Positions 34,145-42,821 of a stretch of DNA of 64,000 nt are shown here, in pieces. The notes beneath the pieces were generated by a model that had not been told where the DNA came from, searched no databases, and saw nothing but the letters and a program-made list of their open reading frames with translations. The stretch is from Ancylobacter pratisalsi (GTDB taxonomy: Bacteria; Pseudomonadota; Alphaproteobacteria; Rhizobiales; Xanthobacteraceae). The position numbers and the translations under genes are program-made. Position 1 is the stretch's first letter; each line of letters begins with the position of its first letter. The stretch lies in contig NZ_CP048630.1 of assembly GCF_010669125.1 (NCBI RefSeq), positions 3,840,001 through 3,904,000 on the forward strand. Direction: 5' to 3'.

Positions 34145-34807
34145 ATGGGAACGCTGGGTACGTTCGGGGGCAGGGGACGACGATTGACCGTGAGTGAGAA
34201 CCAGTCCCGCGGGAGGCTGAAGGGCACCGTGGCCACGTTGTGTCTTGCCCTGGCGCTGGGCGGCTGCGCCTCGGCGCTGTCGGGCGGCGACAAGGCGGTG
34301 CCGACCTTCGACCTGACGGCGCCGAACGACTTCTCGGTGCCGAATTCGGGCCGTGGGCAGCTCGTGATTGCCATGCCGACCGCCCTGCAGGTGCTTGATA
34401 CCGAGCGGATCGTGGTCGAGCCGGCGTCCGGGCAGATCACCTATCTCAACAAGGCGCAGTGGGGCGACCGGCTGCCGGCGCTGTTTCAGGCGCGGCTGAT
34501 CGAGAGTTTCGAGAATGGCAGCCGGGCGCGAGCCGTGGCGCGCGCGGACAGTGCGATCACCGCCGACTACCTGCTGCTGACCGATATCCGCACCTTCGGT
34601 ATCCAGACCTTCGGCGGCGGGCCCGAGGCGGTGGTCGAGGTCTCGGCCAAGATCGTCGGCAACAATTCCGGCCGCATCGCCGCCGCGCAGGTGTTCAGGG
34701 CGCGGGTGGCGGCCGGCGGAACCGACGGGGTTCAGGCGACGCAGGCACTGGATCAGGCCTCTGACGAGGTTTTCGTTGCGATCGTGCGCTGGGCCGCGAG
34801 CCGCTGA
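34145..34807 (+). CDS. ABC-type transport auxiliary lipoprotein (PqiC-like) of the mla operon
   Basis: A protein of about 220 residues. An unusually long N-terminal segment precedes a hydrophobic stretch ending in the lipobox LALGGC, so it is probably an outer- or inner-membrane lipoprotein. The mature part (PTFDLTAPNDF, YLLLTDIRTFGIQ, AAQVFRARV) fits the ABC_trans_aux/PqiC family that partners MCE transporters. The start ATG 34145 is only two bases after mlaD; in-frame GTG 34190 would leave a more usual signal peptide. A terminator follows. Confidence 0.88.
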   Translation: MGTLGTFGGRGRRLTVSENQSRGRLKGTVATLCLALALGGCASALSGGDKAVPTFDLTAPNDFSVPNSGRGQLVIAMPTALQVLDTERIVVEPASGQITYLNKAQWGDRLPALFQARLIESFENGSRARAVARADSAITADYLLLTDIRTFGIQTFGGGPEAVVEVSAKIVGNNSGRIAAAQVFRARVAAGGTDGVQATQALDQASDEVFVAIVRWAASR

Positions 34808-34920
34808 TCACGGCGCCGGCCCGGGGTCGGCTCGACGTTCAGATCAAAGCGCGCTGACCCGAGTTTTGAGCGCGCGGGCGAGCGGGGTTGTCCTGGCTTC
34901 CCTTGTCGATCCGGAGAACG

Positions 34921-34948
34921 AAAAAGGGCCCCTTCCGGGGCCCTTTTC
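34921..34948 (+). terminator. Rho-independent terminator between the mla operon and the GPR-like gene
   Basis: GGGCCCC at 34926-34932 pairs with GGGGCCC at 34937-34943 around TTCC, with five A before and four T after. The flanking A- and T-tracts let it end transcripts arriving from both directions. Confidence 0.92.
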
Positions 34949-34986
34949 ATGTCTGGAGACCGCCGTGTCTGGCGAGGGCTTCGAGA

Positions 34987-37900
34987 TCACTCGAAGCGGC
35001 CGGCGGCGTGGGCCAGCAGGGTGTAGACCTTACCGGTATCCGAGGTGAGGTAGGTGTTGGTCAGCTGCTGGCCGCGATCGTCGCGGGCAACCTGCTCCAG
35101 CAGCCGCTCGAACTCGCCGATGTAACGATCGACGGTGTCGCGGAATTCGAGGTCGCGGCGGTACTTGCGGCGAATTTCCTCGAAGGTCTGCTGACCCTGC
35201 ATGGTGTAGAGCCGGCGCGTGAACACGTTGCGTTCGCCGCGCTTGTAGCGCTCCCACAGGTCGACGGCGGCCTCATGATCAATCATGCGGGCGATGTCGA
35301 CCGAGAGCGAATCCAGCGACTCGATGGTGTGGTGCACCGGGCGCTCGGGCTGGGGGTTGCTCGCCTCGCGGCCCCGCGCGTTGCGCGGCACGCCGGGAGC
35401 CATTGACGGGCTCTCGGAATCGGACGCGCGGGCGAGGAGGTCGGAAAGCCAACCGCTCTGTGTCTCGCCACCTGCCGGGGCACTGCGCGTCGCCGCCGGA
35501 CGGGCCGGAGCGGCGGGTGCGGGCGCCTGACGGCGGACCGGCTGGGGCGCCGGCGCCGCCGGGCGGGCGGCGGCGGGACGCGGCGCGGGCGCCGGACGCG
35601 CGGCTTCGAAGCGCGGGGCAGGGGCCGGCTGAGCGGCTTCCTGACGGGCGGGCGCGGGCCGGGGTACCACGGGTGCGGCAGGTGCCGGCGCGGCGGGAGC
35701 GACCGGTGCCGCGCTGACGGGCGCTGCATGGACGGCTGCCACGCCCGCCTGGGCGACAGGACGATTGCGCGAGCCGGTGTCCGCATCGAGAGAGCGGCCG
35801 TGACGGGCAACGATCTCGTTCAGCTCGGCCAGGGCCTTGATCTGCTCGGCGACCGTGCGCCGCATCGCGGCGGCATTGGCTTCGGTCTCCTCGGGCAGTT
35901 CGAGGATGTTGCGCTTGAGCTCCTCGCGGGTGGTCTCAAGCACACGCTGCACCTCGGTGGCCGAGCTGCGAAGCTCGCCGGCCGCGGTGGTGAAGCCCTC
36001 ATTGGCACGACCCAGCAGCGCGTTGACCTCGCCGACCGCCTGTTCGTAGGTGGCCCGAAGGGCCGCGAGGGTCCGCTCCTGCTCGCTCTCGCTGATGGTG
36101 CGGATCTTCTCGTGCTCGCTGATGACGGCCTCGGCGGAGGCGCCGGTCTTGTCGAGGATCGACTTTGCAATCTCCGCCGCACGGCTCTCCGCCCGACCGA
36201 AGGTCTCTTCGATGGTGCGGGTGTAGTGCGCCAGGCGCTCGTCGAGTTCCGAGGTGCGGCTTCCAACCTGCTCCGCGAGCGTCAGCAGGGCCTCATGGCG
36301 CCCGCCAAGGGTCTCGTCGAGGTTCTCATGGGCCGAGCCGAGCGCGTTGGCGACACCGGTGATGATGTTGGCCTGCTCGGTGAAGTTCTGGCTGAGCGAG
36401 GCGACATCCTGCAACACGTCGGTGGACACCGAGCGCAGGTCGCGGATCTGCTCGTCCATGCGGCTGGAGGCGAGGCGGCTGGCCTCGTCGACATTGTTGA
36501 CCGTGCTGTGGAAGGTCGTGAGGCGCTCGGTGATGGCGCTCTCGATCGCGGCGAGGTTCGTGACCGAACTCGCGAGCACGTCCTGCAGCTGGATGTTGAC
36601 GGTGCCGAGCCGCTCCAGCAGGGCGGAGACGTCGCCCTGCAAGGCCTCGTTGGTGCTGGCGATCTCGGTCACGGCGTTGCGGCCGCTCTCGGTGATCGCC
36701 TGGATGAGGCCGCTGCCGCGTCCTTCCAGCGTGTTGACCATTTCCTCCGACAGCCGCGAAAGCTCGTGGGTGGCGAATTCCGTGGTCTGGGTCGCCGCGT
36801 CGAGCATGGCGCTGCCGCGTTCGTCCAGGGTCCGCACGAACTGCTCGGTCAAGCGGGTGAATTCCGCCGAGGTGACGTCGCCGGAACGGCGGGCGGTATC
36901 GACAAGCTGCGAGCCGCGGCTGTCGAACTCGGTCAGCAGTTCGCTGCTGGCCCGCGAGATTTCGCCGGTCACCTGGGAGGACAACTGCTGGAGGCCGGAG
37001 ACCACCTCGCCGCCCTGATTGTGCAGGATGGAGAGGAGATCGTCGCCGACCCGGGCGAGTTCGGTCGCCGCAGTGCTGCCCGAACGCTGGAAGGCGTCGA
37101 GAATCCCGGCGGTGCGGTTCTCGACCGTGCCGATCATCTCCTCGCTCATCTGAACGAACTGGTGGGCACGGCCGCCCGTCGCCTGCTCGAAGGCGGCGAC
37201 AATGGTGTCGGCGCGGCTCTCAAGCGTGTTCAGGAGCTCCTCGCTGGCCCGCATGATCTGGTCGGCGCGCCCGTCCGTCGCCTGCTCGAAGGCGGCGGTG
37301 ATGGCGCTGGCCCGCGTCTCAAGCGTGCTGAGGATCTCGTCGCTCATCTGCAGGATCTGGTCGGCACGGCCGCCCGTCGCCTGTTCGAAAGCGGCTGCGA
37401 TGGCACCGGCGCGGGTGTCCATCGTGTTGAGGACCTCCTCGCTCAGCTGGATCAGCTGGTCGGTACGCCCGGCGGTGGCCTGTTCGAAGGCGGCCGCGAT
37501 GGCCCCGGCGCGGGTGTCCATCGTGTCGAGCAGGTCTTCGCTCATGCGCATGACCTGATCGGTGCGGCCGGAGGTTGCCTGCTCGAAGGCGGCGGCGATG
37601 GCTTCGGCGCGTGAATCCAGCGTGCCGAGAAGCTCCTCGCTCATGCGCACGATCTGGTCGGTGCGGCCGGCGGTGGCCTGTTCGAAGGCCGCCGCGATGG
37701 CACCGGCGCGGGTGTCCATCGTGTTGAGCAGTTCCTCGCTCATCTGCACGATCTGCTCGGAACGCCCGGAGGTGGCATTCTCGAAGGCCGAGACGATGGC
37801 GCCGGAGCGCGACTCGAGGGTGTGCAGCAGTTCCTCGCTGGCGCGGCCGATGTCATCGACGGCGCTGGCGCGGGTGTTCTCCAGCGCCCGGACGAGGTCG

Positions 37901-40900
37901 TCGCGGTGGTCGTCGATCGCCGCGAGCAGGTCGCCGCTGGCGCGCGAGATTTCGCTGGTGATGCCGAGGCTGCGGTCTTCGAGGGCCGTGAGCAGGCCGT
38001 TGCCGCGCTCGTCGACGATGCGGGCGATGGCTTCGGTACGGGTGTCGAACATCTCGGCGACTTCGCCGGCGCGGTCGACCAGCGTGCGGCTGACATTGTC
38101 GACGAGCGAGCTGAGGCTGGTCTCGATCTCCGAGGCCTCGCCGCGAAGCTGCCCCGCGACGGCGCCGATCCGCTGGCCGAGCAGGTCGGCCATCGCCGCG
38201 CCGCGCACCTCGACCGAGGTCGCGACACTGTCCATGCGGCCGATGACGGTCTCTTCGAACCGACCGACGCGGGTATCGAGGGTTTCCGCGATGTCCTGAG
38301 CGCGGGCCGCGAGCGTGCGGTCCGCCTGCTCGATGCGGTCGGTGAGCTGCTCGGAGATGGTGCTGGCGCGATCGTCGAAGAAGTTGCTCAGCACATCCAG
38401 CGAACGGTTCATGGCGTCGTTCGCACGATGGGCGCCATCGGTCAGCGCGCGGGCCGCCTGGTCCATGCGGTCGCTGATATTGGTGGTGACGTCCTGTGCA
38501 TGCTGCGTGAAGAAGCCGTCCAGCACGTTCAGGGACTTGTCCATGGCATCGGTGGCGAGGCGCGCACCTTCGGTCATGGTCTGGGCGAATTCCTGGGTGC
38601 GTCCGGCAAGCGTTTCGTTGATGCCCTCGAGGCCGCGGTCGAGCACGCCTTCGACATTGGCGATGCGCAGGTCCAGCGACGAGGCGATCTGCTCCGCCTT
38701 GGCGGAGACCTGATCGTCGAAACCGGTCAGATTGTCGTCCATGGCGCGGGTGACGGCGTCGACGCGCTCGGTAACGAGGCGGACCATGTCCGAGCCGTGG
38801 GTCTGCATGACGGTGTCGAAGTCGCGCAGCCCGTCCGTGATCTGGCGGCCGAGGAGGGTGGTGTCGCTGGAAATGCGATCCGCCAACTCGTTGCCGCGCA
38901 CGGAAATGGTTTCTTCCAGCGCCTTGAGGCGGGAGTTGAGCATTTCGCGGGCGGATTCGCTCTTGCTGGTGAGCGTCGCGGTAAGCTCTTCGGCCGTCTC
39001 ACGGAACTGGTCGTTGACCTTGTTGCCCCGCGCCGAGATGGACTGAACCAGTTCCGCGCCAACCTGGGTGAACTGGTCGTTCATCGACTGGCTGCGATAG
39101 GCGACTTCCTGCGCGAAGCGATCGGCGGATTCGGCGAGCGAATCGTGGACGCCCGCGCCGGCCTCGGAAATCTGATGGACCACGCGCTGCCCGGTCTCGC
39201 CGAGCAGGTGCTCCAGCTCGCCACCGCGCACGGCGATGGTGTCGTAGATGCGATTGCCGGTCTCGGCGATGCGGTCGGCCAGATCGTCGCCGCGCACGGT
39301 GATGGTGTCGGCCACGCGGTTGCCGGTCTCTTCCAGCTTGCGCACCACGTCGCCGCCGCGCACCGAGAGGTCGAGCACCAGCGCGTCGCCGCTGGTCTTC
39401 AGGGTCTGGTTGACCTCGTTGGCGCGGATGGCGATCTCGTCGGCGAGGCGGGTGCCGGTTTCGACCAGCGCGTCGGTGATCTCGCTGGAGCGCGCCGACA
39501 GCGTCTCGGTCAGGTTGTGGGTGGTTGCGGTGAGCTTCTCGCCCATTTCGTCGGTGCGGCTCGTCACCACGCCGGACAGCTCGGAAGCGGTACGCAGCAG
39601 CTGGGCGCTGATCTCGTCGGTGCGGGTGGCGAGCTGATCGGTGAGATTCGCGGTAACGCCCGACAGGCGCAGCGAAATCTCTTCGGTCTGGCCGGTCAGC
39701 GTCGTGATGAGGTGCTCGCTGGCGTCCGACAGGTTGGTGTTGACGTCGGAGCCGGTCGACTGCAGGCGATCGATCAGGTCGCCGCCCTTGTCGGTCAGCG
39801 CGTCGATGATGGTGTCGCCCACGCGGCCGAGGGCGAGAGTGATGTGCTCGCCCTTCTCGGAGAGCGTGCCGGTGACACGATCCGCCGCTTCCATCACGGT
39901 CATGCTTATGCGTTCGCTGACGCCGTCGACCTCGTGGCTGAAGGAGAAGTGCGCGGAGGCGATGGCCTCGCGGATGTGCTCGGAATGGGAGAGGATGACC
40001 TCACGCTCGGACTGGAGCCGGTCGATGAGGTTGCGCATGCGCGCCTCGTTCTCTTCGAACGCGTGCTCAAGCGAGGAAATCTCGGTGCGCACCAGCGCTT
40101 CGAGCTCGCTGGCGCGGGCGAAGGTGCGCTCGACGCCGTCGCCCATCGCGGCGACCTCGCGGCGCACGACCTGGCCGACATTCACCACCGCGTCGGTGGA
40201 CACGGGGTCGGGTTCGGCAAGGCGGATCGCGACCTGCGCCATCGAATGGGCGACGATGCGCATTTCCTGCATGCGGCTGATCATGGTGGCCAGCATGAAG
40301 AAGAAGATCGGCGGCACCAGCAGGCCCGCCGCCGTCGCCAGAAGTGTCGGAGAGGACAACAGGGAGCCGTCCGGACCCGGCTGGACATGCGAATAGGCAA
40401 GCAGGCCGCCGACCACGATCCACAGCACCGACGCCGCGGCCGCGATGTAGAGCGGGGTCGCGGCGGGGCGGCGCTGAAGCGCGGAGAGCAACTGGCCGAT
40501 GGTCTGGCGGTCGTCATTGGCCGCACGCCGGCCCTGCGGGGCGGCGGGACGGGGCGCAGGCGCCGACGGTTGGGCGGTGGAAGCCGCCGCGGCGCCGGCA
40601 GCCATGCCCGCGGCCACGTCGAGACCGGGATGGACGTCGTGGGCCTGACGATCCTCTTCGGTGATCTCGGGCGCCTCGAACGTATGTTCGGGACCGAAGT
40701 CGAAATGGGGCTCTTGCTCGTCCGTACGCGTTTCGGCATCCGGCGCGGCCTCGAACCCGTCATCGCCGATGCTTGGCTCGGGGGCGGTGAACTCGGTTTC
40801 GAAATCGCTGTCGAGATCGCGCGCCGAGAGGAACGGCGTCTCGTCGCCGTCATCCTCGAAGGGAGAGCGCATCCGTGCCTCGATCCGTGGCCCGCCAGGC

Positions 40901-41052
40901 TCTCGCGCAGGCGGCAGATCGTATTCGTCGTCCGAAGCGGGCGGCGTCGTGGACTCGTCTTCTAGGGTCAGGTCGAGGTTAAGAGCTTCCTCGATAGCGG
41001 ATAGCGCGGCCTCGGCCGGATCCTGCTGAACCTTCTTCGTGCTCGTCGACAT
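34987..41052 (-). CDS. Giant coiled-coil membrane protein, probable growth pole ring protein (GPR) homologue
   Basis: A 2021-residue protein. Residues 1-190 are acidic and disordered. Two hydrophobic helices lie at about 201-221 and 235-256. A very long helical region (about 260-1760) is made of 11/22/33-residue periods like apolipoprotein A/E repeats, including eight 33-residue units at 1071-1334. An Ala/Pro linker (about 1770-1865) leads to a conserved C-terminal domain (RRLYTMQGQQTFEEIRRKY). Size, layout and apolipoprotein-like repeats match the Agrobacterium GPR protein, which builds a ring at the growing pole. ATG 41052 has GGAGG upstream. The function is inferred from architecture only. 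Confidence 0.85.
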   Translation of the reverse strand: MSTSTKKVQQDPAEAALSAIEEALNLDLTLEDESTTPPASDDEYDLPPAREPGGPRIEARMRSPFEDDGDETPFLSARDLDSDFETEFTAPEPSIGDDGFEAAPDAETRTDEQEPHFDFGPEHTFEAPEITEEDRQAHDVHPGLDVAAGMAAGAAAASTAQPSAPAPRPAAPQGRRAANDDRQTIGQLLSALQRRPAATPLYIAAAASVLWIVVGGLLAYSHVQPGPDGSLLSSPTLLATAAGLLVPPIFFFMLATMISRMQEMRIVAHSMAQVAIRLAEPDPVSTDAVVNVGQVVRREVAAMGDGVERTFARASELEALVRTEISSLEHAFEENEARMRNLIDRLQSEREVILSHSEHIREAIASAHFSFSHEVDGVSERISMTVMEAADRVTGTLSEKGEHITLALGRVGDTIIDALTDKGGDLIDRLQSTGSDVNTNLSDASEHLITTLTGQTEEISLRLSGVTANLTDQLATRTDEISAQLLRTASELSGVVTSRTDEMGEKLTATTHNLTETLSARSSEITDALVETGTRLADEIAIRANEVNQTLKTSGDALVLDLSVRGGDVVRKLEETGNRVADTITVRGDDLADRIAETGNRIYDTIAVRGGELEHLLGETGQRVVHQISEAGAGVHDSLAESADRFAQEVAYRSQSMNDQFTQVGAELVQSISARGNKVNDQFRETAEELTATLTSKSESAREMLNSRLKALEETISVRGNELADRISSDTTLLGRQITDGLRDFDTVMQTHGSDMVRLVTERVDAVTRAMDDNLTGFDDQVSAKAEQIASSLDLRIANVEGVLDRGLEGINETLAGRTQEFAQTMTEGARLATDAMDKSLNVLDGFFTQHAQDVTTNISDRMDQAARALTDGAHRANDAMNRSLDVLSNFFDDRASTISEQLTDRIEQADRTLAARAQDIAETLDTRVGRFEETVIGRMDSVATSVEVRGAAMADLLGQRIGAVAGQLRGEASEIETSLSSLVDNVSRTLVDRAGEVAEMFDTRTEAIARIVDERGNGLLTALEDRSLGITSEISRASGDLLAAIDDHRDDLVRALENTRASAVDDIGRASEELLHTLESRSGAIVSAFENATSGRSEQIVQMSEELLNTMDTRAGAIAAAFEQATAGRTDQIVRMSEELLGTLDSRAEAIAAAFEQATSGRTDQVMRMSEDLLDTMDTRAGAIAAAFEQATAGRTDQLIQLSEEVLNTMDTRAGAIAAAFEQATGGRADQILQMSDEILSTLETRASAITAAFEQATDGRADQIMRASEELLNTLESRADTIVAAFEQATGGRAHQFVQMSEEMIGTVENRTAGILDAFQRSGSTAATELARVGDDLLSILHNQGGEVVSGLQQLSSQVTGEISRASSELLTEFDSRGSQLVDTARRSGDVTSAEFTRLTEQFVRTLDERGSAMLDAATQTTEFATHELSRLSEEMVNTLEGRGSGLIQAITESGRNAVTEIASTNEALQGDVSALLERLGTVNIQLQDVLASSVTNLAAIESAITERLTTFHSTVNNVDEASRLASSRMDEQIRDLRSVSTDVLQDVASLSQNFTEQANIITGVANALGSAHENLDETLGGRHEALLTLAEQVGSRTSELDERLAHYTRTIEETFGRAESRAAEIAKSILDKTGASAEAVISEHEKIRTISESEQERTLAALRATYEQAVGEVNALLGRANEGFTTAAGELRSSATEVQRVLETTREELKRNILELPEETEANAAAMRRTVAEQIKALAELNEIVARHGRSLDADTGSRNRPVAQAGVAAVHAAPVSAAPVAPAAPAPAAPVVPRPAPARQEAAQPAPAPRFEAARPAPAPRPAAARPAAPAPQPVRRQAPAPAAPARPAATRSAPAGGETQSGWLSDLLARASDSESPSMAPGVPRNARGREASNPQPERPVHHTIESLDSLSVDIARMIDHEAAVDLWERYKRGERNVFTRRLYTMQGQQTFEEIRRKYRRDLEFRDTVDRYIGEFERLLEQVARDDRGQQLTNTYLTSDTGKVYTLLAHAAGRFE
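37051..37842 (-). repeat. Eight tandem 99-bp (33-residue) repeats inside the GPR-like gene
   Basis: Units follow the pattern MSEELLNTMDTRAGAIAAAF plus 13 residues ending in GRTDQIVR. Six middle copies differ at only a few positions; the first and last are more diverged. 33 is three hendecads, which suggests a continuous right-handed or straight coiled coil. Confidence 0.85.
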
Positions 41053-41225
41053 GGGCGCCTGCCTCCGGTCCGTACGCTACTCCGACCGGCTTGCGCCGTC
41101 GGGCCGGGGTTTCGCGATCAACTGAAAAATCCCCTCTTTCCGACAAGTGCCGGAAGAGGCGGGGAAACGTCAGTTCACCGCACCTTCATCCTACGCTCTA
41201 GGGGAGTAAAAATGGAACTGGGGTT

Positions 41226-41260
41226 AACAGGCCGATTGAGGTTATCGTTAACGGCCTGTT
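41226..41260. promoter_or_regulatory. 8-bp inverted repeat in the GPR/ferredoxin spacer
   Basis: AACAGGCC at 41226-41233 and GGCCTGTT at 41253-41260 are perfect complements separated by 19 bases. Each arm touches a GTTAAC sequence. It could be a two-site operator or an RNA hairpin in either leader. Confidence 0.4.
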
Positions 41261-41289
41261 CACCATGTCCGCTAACCGTTGATTCTGTT

Positions 41290-41309
41290 CCTCTCGTGAC
41301 CATGAGAGG
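41290..41309. promoter_or_regulatory. Near-perfect inverted repeat upstream of ferredoxin
   Basis: CCTCTCGTG and CATGAGAGG are complementary at 8 of 9 positions around two bases; the odd position is a G-T wobble. It lies about 100 bases before the ferredoxin start. Confidence 0.35.
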
Positions 41310-41368
41310 GCGGCAGGAATCTTTCGTATGCGGCATGCTGGCGTTAGCCCGCGACGGGCGTTATCTAG

Positions 41369-41731
<363 letters not shown>

Positions 41732-41752
41732 GCGCGCCTTTCCGGCCTCAAC

Positions 41753-42817
41753 TCAGTTCGGGGACGGGTCCTTCTCGGTCACCTTTTTGGCTGCAGGCTC
41801 CTTGCCTGCCGGGTCCCGCGTGATCAGGCCGGAGGCGACATCCGACAGTGCCGGAGCCGGCAGCGCGGCAAACGGCAGGGGGCGGGTGACCTCGATCGCG
41901 GCGAGGCCCAGACGGGCGGTGAGCAGCCCGTTCACGACACCTTCGCCGAGGCGGGCGGAAAGCTTCGCCGCCAGGCCGTGACCGATCACCTGCTGAATCA
42001 GGGAATCGCTCGCCGCCATGCCGCCGGTCACGGCGAGATGGGCGATGACCTGCCGGAACAACCGCACCATGCCGAGCGTGCCGGGCCGTCCGCCATAGAG
42101 CAGGGCCAGCCGGCGAATGAGCCCGACCGCCGTCAGCGCGACGAAGACGAGATCCACCGCCGCCCGCGGCGACACCGCCGTGACCACGGACACCCGCTTG
42201 GCGGCGTTCGAGACCAAGCGGGTGGCCTCGGCATCGAGCGGGGACATGAGATGGCGCTCGGTCAGGCGGATCAGATCGGCGCCGTCGATGATCGCGTCGA
42301 GGTGGCTTGAGAGCTCGGTGCGGGCGCGCAGCAGGCCGGGAGAGGCGCGCGAGAGCGTGATCAGCTCCTTCGTCACGCCTTCGGCGATCCGGCGGTCGTC
42401 CTTCTCCAGCGCCTTGGCGGCCCTTTCTCGCAGATTGTTGAGCGTGCGAAGGCGCATGAGCCCGAACATCTCGCGCGCCAGCAGACCGAGGCAGGCGACG
42501 ACGAAGACGCTGGCGAAGCCGAGCCCGACATAGCCGAGCCAGTCGGCACGGGCGAACAGGTCCTCGACCAGTCGGGCGACGGCGAGGCCGAGACCGAGGC
42601 TGACGAGCCCCCCGAGCCCGGACCAGAACAGCACGCCCCAGCGCGAGGTTTTCGCGGGAGCGGGGGGAAGCGCGACCTCTTCCGCCATCTCGGGAAGCGA
42701 CGCCGTGGGCGTGACCACGACGGCCCCGCGCGGGGTGGGCTGGCCTTCCTCGGCCAGCACCACGCCGGGGTCGTCGAGGCGGAAGGCCTGGGGGCGGCGA
42801 TGGGTTTTGTCGGTCAT
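41753..42817 (-). CDS. ycjF: YcjF/TIGR01620 family membrane protein (DUF697)
   Basis: A 354-residue protein with a disordered N-terminus, two transmembrane helices (about residues 60-115: WGVLFWSGLGGLVSLGLGLAV and YVGLGFASVFVVACLGLLA) and a C-terminal DUF697-type domain (KRVSVVTAVSPRAAVDLVFVALTAVGLIRRLA, GLAAKLSARLGEGVVNGLLTARLG). It starts 4 bases after the YcjX gene, the usual pairing in proteobacteria. The pair is linked to stress responses in enterobacteria, but the mechanism is unclear. Confidence 0.93.
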   Translation of the reverse strand: MTDKTHRRPQAFRLDDPGVVLAEEGQPTPRGAVVVTPTASLPEMAEEVALPPAPAKTSRWGVLFWSGLGGLVSLGLGLAVARLVEDLFARADWLGYVGLGFASVFVVACLGLLAREMFGLMRLRTLNNLRERAAKALEKDDRRIAEGVTKELITLSRASPGLLRARTELSSHLDAIIDGADLIRLTERHLMSPLDAEATRLVSNAAKRVSVVTAVSPRAAVDLVFVALTAVGLIRRLALLYGGRPGTLGMVRLFRQVIAHLAVTGGMAASDSLIQQVIGHGLAAKLSARLGEGVVNGLLTARLGLAAIEVTRPLPFAALPAPALSDVASGLITRDPAGKEPAAKKVTEKDPSPN

Positions 42818-42821
42818 GGCG

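Noticed and set aside
37051..37842. CRISPR-like array
   Set aside because: The repeats are contiguous, coding, 99 bp long and without spacers.
37822..40965. 1047-codon forward frame opposite the GPR-like gene
   Set aside because: Antisense shadow produced by the regular codon pattern of the repeats; no domain or ribosome-binding site.
41221..41290. Possible CtrA boxes (TTAA-N7-TTAA) before the GPR-like gene
   Set aside because: TTAA sequences are present, but their spacing (about 20 bases) does not fit the CtrA consensus.
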